A DNA stretch of 64,000 bases from Halobacterium bonnevillei (GTDB taxonomy: Archaea; Halobacteriota; Halobacteria; Halobacteriales; Halobacteriaceae). A program made the position numbers and the translations under genes. The stretch is taken from positions 19,405 to 83,404 of the forward strand of contig NZ_WUUU01000003.1 of NCBI RefSeq assembly GCF_009831555.1, in the 5' to 3' direction. The notes under the pieces are model-generated. The model saw only the letters and a list, made by a program, of their open reading frames with translations. It did not search any database and had not been told where the DNA came from. Positions 61,066-64,000 of this stretch are shown here, in pieces (positions within the stretch are counted from its first letter, which is position 1; each line of letters opens with the position of its first letter).

Positions 61066-62433
61066 TCACTCGTTCATCTCGTCCCTGGCGTGAATCTTGG
61101 CCTGTTCGCGAGCGCTGGGATTGACTGACGCTTTGAACGGAACCTTCGCCAGCGTCGCAAACACGGGTTCGCCGGGCACCGCAGCGTACTCGTCCGGGAG
61201 GTGTACTTCGAACTCCACGTCGACGTCAGCGTCGTATATCGAGTCGTCGAGCGGAACGTCGGTCGCGGCCTGCAGCTTCTCCGCTGGCACGAAGCCGAGG
61301 CCGATATTGGTCTCGAGATCCGGATTCCACCACGCCGACGTCAGGTAGCCACACTCGTCGCCCGTCTCCGGATCCGAGACGAGCCAGAAGTCCGGCGCGT
61401 AGTCCAGAATCGGTTCACCGGCTATCTTCAGGCCGACCAGTTTGTGCGTGAACGGAAACGCGCCGTCTTCGATGACGTCCTTCTGGCGTTCCAGTTCGGG
61501 TTTGCCGACGTAGTCCGCGTCCTTGTCGTCGGGAACCTGATAGCCGAGATTGACCTGGAAGGGGGACGTCTCGTGGTCCATGTCCTGTCCCAACGACAGG
61601 ATTCCGGCAGCGATACGTCGTTGATGGGATATTCCCGTCGCGGCACCGCCGTGGGCTTTGACCGTTTCGAGGACCGGATTCCACACCGCTTCGGCGTTCG
61701 TCGTCGCTTCGCGGACGTATATCTCGAATCCTGCCTCTCCGGAGAAGCCCGTCTGACTCACCAACACCGGAACGTCGTTGACCGTCGCTTCCAGCAGTCC
61801 GTAGTACGGAACGTCCTCGACCGCGTCACCGATGAGCGACTCCATCACGCCGGGGGATTTCGGGCCCTGAATCTGCATCGGCGAGACGTCGATCTCGTCG
61901 ATGTCGACGTCGAAGTCAGTCCTGACTGTGACCCCTTGCAACCACTGCAGCAGGTCGGAGTCGGCGATGGAGAACCAGAACTCGTCGTCGTCGAGCCGCA
62001 ACAGGACGAAGTCGTTGAGGATGCCGCCGTCCTGGTTACAGCAGATGGCGTACTTGCCACGCATCGTCTCGATGTCGGTCGCGTCCCGCGTGATGACGTA
62101 GTTGACGAACGCCTCGGCGTCGGGTCCCACGACACGAATCTGCCGCTCGACCGCGACGTCCATCAGCGTCACGTCGTCGACCAGCAGTTCGTACTCGGCG
62201 TCCAGTCCTCCATCTTCGGGGTCGATGTACCCGCGAGGGTGGTACATATCGTTGTAGACCGTCGCCTGCCGACACCCCTCCTCGACGGAGAGGTGCCAGA
62301 ACGGCGACTTTCGAATCCGGGTGGAGATCAAGAGGTCGACGTCTGCGTCGCCCGTTTGACGAAGATTCCTTGGAACGGTCCGATCCGATTGGTCGACACT
62401 GGGGTGGTTCGGAGCGTGTTTGTTTCCCGTCAT
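61066..62433 (-). CDS. DmdA-like GcvT-family demethylase/aminomethyltransferase
   Basis: 455 residues. The pattern follows dimethylsulfoniopropionate demethylase (DmdA) from memory: 'TRIRKSPFWHLSVEEGCRQATVYNDMYHPRGY' in parts, 'LMDVAVERQIRVVGPDAEAFV' (read in parts), 'VITRDATDIE', 'FWFSIADSDLLQWLQGV', 'VDIDEIDVSPMQIQGPKSPGVM' (read in parts) and 'ARSGFSKQGG'-like 'VSQTGFSGEAGFEIYVRE'. The family passes a methyl or methylene group to THF; DMSP, glycine betaine or dimethylglycine-type substrates are possible. It is about 70 residues longer than DmdA, with extra sequence at both ends. The start is the ATG of MTGNKHAPN. Confidence 0.75.
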   Translation of the reverse strand: MTGNKHAPNHPSVDQSDRTVPRNLRQTGDADVDLLISTRIRKSPFWHLSVEEGCRQATVYNDMYHPRGYIDPEDGGLDAEYELLVDDVTLMDVAVERQIRVVGPDAEAFVNYVITRDATDIETMRGKYAICCNQDGGILNDFVLLRLDDDEFWFSIADSDLLQWLQGVTVRTDFDVDIDEIDVSPMQIQGPKSPGVMESLIGDAVEDVPYYGLLEATVNDVPVLVSQTGFSGEAGFEIYVREATTNAEAVWNPVLETVKAHGGAATGISHQRRIAAGILSLGQDMDHETSPFQVNLGYQVPDDKDADYVGKPELERQKDVIEDGAFPFTHKLVGLKIAGEPILDYAPDFWLVSDPETGDECGYLTSAWWNPDLETNIGLGFVPAEKLQAATDVPLDDSIYDADVDVEFEVHLPDEYAAVPGEPVFATLAKVPFKASVNPSAREQAKIHARDEMNE

Positions 62434-62811
62434 TAGCGATCTATTCCGGTGCTTCGACGGCGTGGTTGAACAGCCTCGCCCAGACGCGCTTGAACCGACT
62501 GGCATCGAATGGCGGGGTTACACCGACAGGGAGGTAGAATTTTGAGTCAGTCACACCGTCCTGATCGTCGACATGGGTTCTCAGTGCCATACGAACGAAT
62601 AGGAGACCGTACCCGCATTGTTCTGGAGCTTATGCGTATAACCTACTTATATGGGGGCTGGGAGATATCGTCGCAATCCTGGCCCGGCCGCACGTCGCTC
62701 GGTGGAAGCGGTGGCAACGGCAGGGGCGAATAAAAAAACGACCCCATCGTGACGGAGAACGCCGCGTCACTCCTCCGAGTCGCGTCCATCTTCGCCTTGG
62801 GTCAGTGGACG
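62434..62811. other. Intergenic region upstream of the DmdA-like gene
   Basis: 378 bases with an AT-rich patch near 62630-62655 (including ACTTATATGGG). No coding frame is convincing. The promoter of the DmdA-like gene is expected here but cannot be fixed. Confidence 0.35.
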
Positions 62812-63057
62812 CTAGCTCCGGCGAGCCACTCTCCCCTGCCACGGCCACAGCCAGTAAATCGGTTCAGCCGGATCTCTGAGGTCAGCGAACAGTTCCGGCG
62901 AACGGTCACTGATTTCATCGACCGGGACGAAATGGTCTTCGCCGCGGTCGAATCGCCTGACGACGTCACCGTTCTCGAGTTCGCTCCACCAGAGGCGGTG
63001 ACCCCGTCAGGGTGACGCTCCGAATCTGGATGCCGAGTGGTAATCAGTGTCAGTCAC
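62812..63057 (-). pseudogene. Probable relic of a small acidic gene with an internal stop
   Basis: On the minus strand the frame from a GTG at 63057 reads 'VTDTDYHSASRFGASP', hits TGA (63007-63009) and goes on as 'HRLWWSELENGDVVRRFDRG', 'HFVPVDEISDRSPELFADLR' and 'PIYWLWPWQGRVARRS' to a TAG. The second part has clear haloarchaeal protein character but no start codon of its own. I do not recognise the family. The GTG overlaps the stop of the frame upstream (GTGA), as in an operon. Confidence 0.4.
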
Positions 63058-63278
63058 AGGTTTGGGAACGTCCTTCTGGAGGCGCTATCAATTCGCGTCG
63101 AGCGCGCGTCTCCCTCCGCTTCCTGTGGGTCTCTCCCGAATTCGTTCAGCCAGCTGAAGCAGCTCTCTCTCGTGGTTCTGGAGTCGGTTTCCCGGCGTTC
63201 GCTGAGGCGTTCGGCGGTTGGTTGCGTGCGGACGGTGATTTCGTGGAGGGGGTCGGTTACCTCGTCGGCGTCTTTCAT
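63054..63278 (-). pseudogene. Possible frameshifted small gene
   Basis: A frame starting MKDADEVTDPLHEITVRTQP looks coding for about 30 residues. A neighbouring frame then carries 'NHERELLQLAERIRERPTG', a plausible coiled-coil continuation. This suggests one small gene broken by a frameshift. The first frame ends in a 4-base overlap with the next relic. Not recognised. Confidence 0.25.
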
Positions 63279-63409
63279 TGCCGACCACTTCCGTGCGATT
63301 CCTGAGTCCTCGGTGCGCTGTCCCGGAACCGCTAAACGGCGTCGGGCTGGTCGGATTGATGTGGGTGCCGCAGACATGCTGTTACTGGCGTGTCGGCGGA
63401 AGGAAGGAA

Positions 63410-63484
63410 TGCTCCGTCAGGGATTTGAACCCTAGTCCTTGCCGTGAGAGGGCAAGATGATTGGCCGGACTACACCAACGGAGC
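63410..63484 (-). tRNA. tRNA-Glu (anticodon CTC)
   Basis: On the minus strand GCTCCGT pairs with ACGGAGC to form the acceptor stem. The anticodon arm TTGCC-CTCTCAC-GGCAA puts CTC at 34-36, and the T arm shows GGGTTCAAATCCC. The discriminator is A, at 63410. CCA is not encoded. No intron. Confidence 0.95.
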
Positions 63485-63624
63485 GCTCGCATCAGTTCGT
63501 AGTCCGGGGGTACAAATAACGATTTCGTCTCGGGGGCGGACTGCGAACCTGTGACGTGGTGGGGGCCGGAAGACGGGCCCAGGTGAAGCGTCGACGCTGT
63601 CCCAGCGGCAGCCGCTCGCTTCGA

Positions 63625-64000
63625 TTAGGCTGCGTCGGCGTCCTCGGCGACTTCCAGGAGTTCCTGGTAGCGGTTGCGGATCGTGACCGTGCTGATGTCG
63701 GCTGCTGCGGCGACGTCGTCCTGAGTGTACCGGGTGCCGGTCAGGCGGCCGGCGGCGTAGATTGCGGCTGCTGCGAGGCCGACCGGCGACTTCCCGTTGA
63801 AGGTCCCGGTGCCGCTGGCGGTGTCGAGCAGTTCGCGGGCGCGGCGTTCGACGTCGTCTTTGAGGTCGAGTTCGCTCGCGATGCGGCCGACGTAGCTGGT
63901 GGGGTCGGCGGGCGCGACGGCGAGGCCGAGTTCGCGGACGATGTAGCGGTACGTCCGCTTGAACTCCATGTCGTCGACGCGGCTGACGGTCGCGACTTCC
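63625..64000 (-). CDS. tfb: Transcription initiation factor IIB (TFB), 5' truncated by the window edge
   Basis: The frame is open to the window edge and its stop is at 63625. The visible part covers the end of the first cyclin fold and the whole second one: 'EVATVSRVDDMEFKRTYRYI' followed by 'VRELGLAVAPADPTSYVGRI', then 'SPVGLAAAAIYAAGRLTG', 'YTQDDVAAAADISTVTIRNR' and 'YQELLEVAEDADAA'. TFB recruits RNA polymerase to TATA/BRE promoters; haloarchaea usually have several copies with different promoter use. Confidence 0.95.
   Translation of the reverse strand, partial: EVATVSRVDDMEFKRTYRYIVRELGLAVAPADPTSYVGRIASELDLKDDVERRARELLDTASGTGTFNGKSPVGLAAAAIYAAGRLTGTRYTQDDVAAAADISTVTIRNRYQELLEVAEDADAA

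Noticed and set aside
63007..63009. In-frame TGA as a selenocysteine codon
   Set aside because: Haloarchaea are not known to use selenocysteine, there is no evident SECIS-like structure, and the neighbouring frame also appears damaged. Gene decay is simpler.

Overview
The window looks like a haloarchaeal (class Halobacteria) chromosome or large replicon. The base composition is GC-rich, the proteins are very acidic, and genes are often leaderless, with a TATA-like box about 25-29 bases before the start codon. Characteristic families are present: TFB, the bacterio-opsin-activator HTH domain, a FilR1-type regulator, Lrp/AsnC, an archaeal FKBP and a seven-gene Mrp antiporter operon. Species cannot be fixed from the sequence.

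Layout. 1-11 kb: a partial regulator, a cysteine hydrolase of the N-carbamoylsarcosine amidase type, an ABC-2 exporter, small membrane proteins, an FKBP isomerase, a cyclodeaminase/cyclohydrolase-family protein, a CxxC carboxymuconolactone-decarboxylase-family protein and aconitase. 10.8-27 kb: two hydantoinase/oxoprolinase modules (hyuA-hyuB-racemase-peptidase on the minus strand; hyuA-hyuB-cupin on the plus strand) flank a complete dipeptide-type ABC importer operon. 27-29.3 kb: an Lrp regulator, a small acidic protein and a class V aminotransferase with tandem duplications at its 3' end. 29.6-35.9 kb: mnhABCDEFG. 36.9-57.6 kb: the most interesting block, described below. 58.9-64 kb: two regulators, a DmdA-like GcvT-family protein, gene relics, a tRNA-Glu(CTC) gene and the 3' part of a TFB gene.

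The 36.9-57.6 kb block reads as a catabolic island for methoxylated, lignin-type aromatic compounds, inferred from recognisable families. It has three divergent paralogues of the tetrahydrofolate-dependent O-demethylase LigM and a MetF-type methylene-THF reductase lying between two of them. It also has a vanillin/benzaldehyde-dehydrogenase-like enzyme, a two-domain type I extradiol dioxygenase, an HpcH/HpaI aldolase, an acyl-CoA ligase, a 4-hydroxybenzoyl-CoA-thioesterase-type hotdog protein, two IclR regulators and a Liv-type ABC importer. PurU (formyl-THF deformylase) can finish C1 disposal as formate. The proposed flow is: aromatic aldehyde to acid (dehydrogenase); O-methyl to THF (LigM); methyl-THF to methylene-THF (MetF running oxidatively); then formyl-THF; then formate plus THF (PurU). 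The catechol product would undergo meta ring cleavage and aldol cleavage. Together with the DmdA-like protein (61-62.4 kb) and the cyclohydrolase-family protein (6.4-7.0 kb), the window is rich in THF-linked C1 chemistry. Substrates are inferred, and several pathway steps are not seen here.

Repeats worth noting are three exact 28-bp tandem copies between the divergent iclR genes, a 24-bp imperfect repeat ahead of livH, a 33-bp exact duplication across the stop codon of the aminotransferase, and AT-rich palindromes in two convergent intergenic regions.
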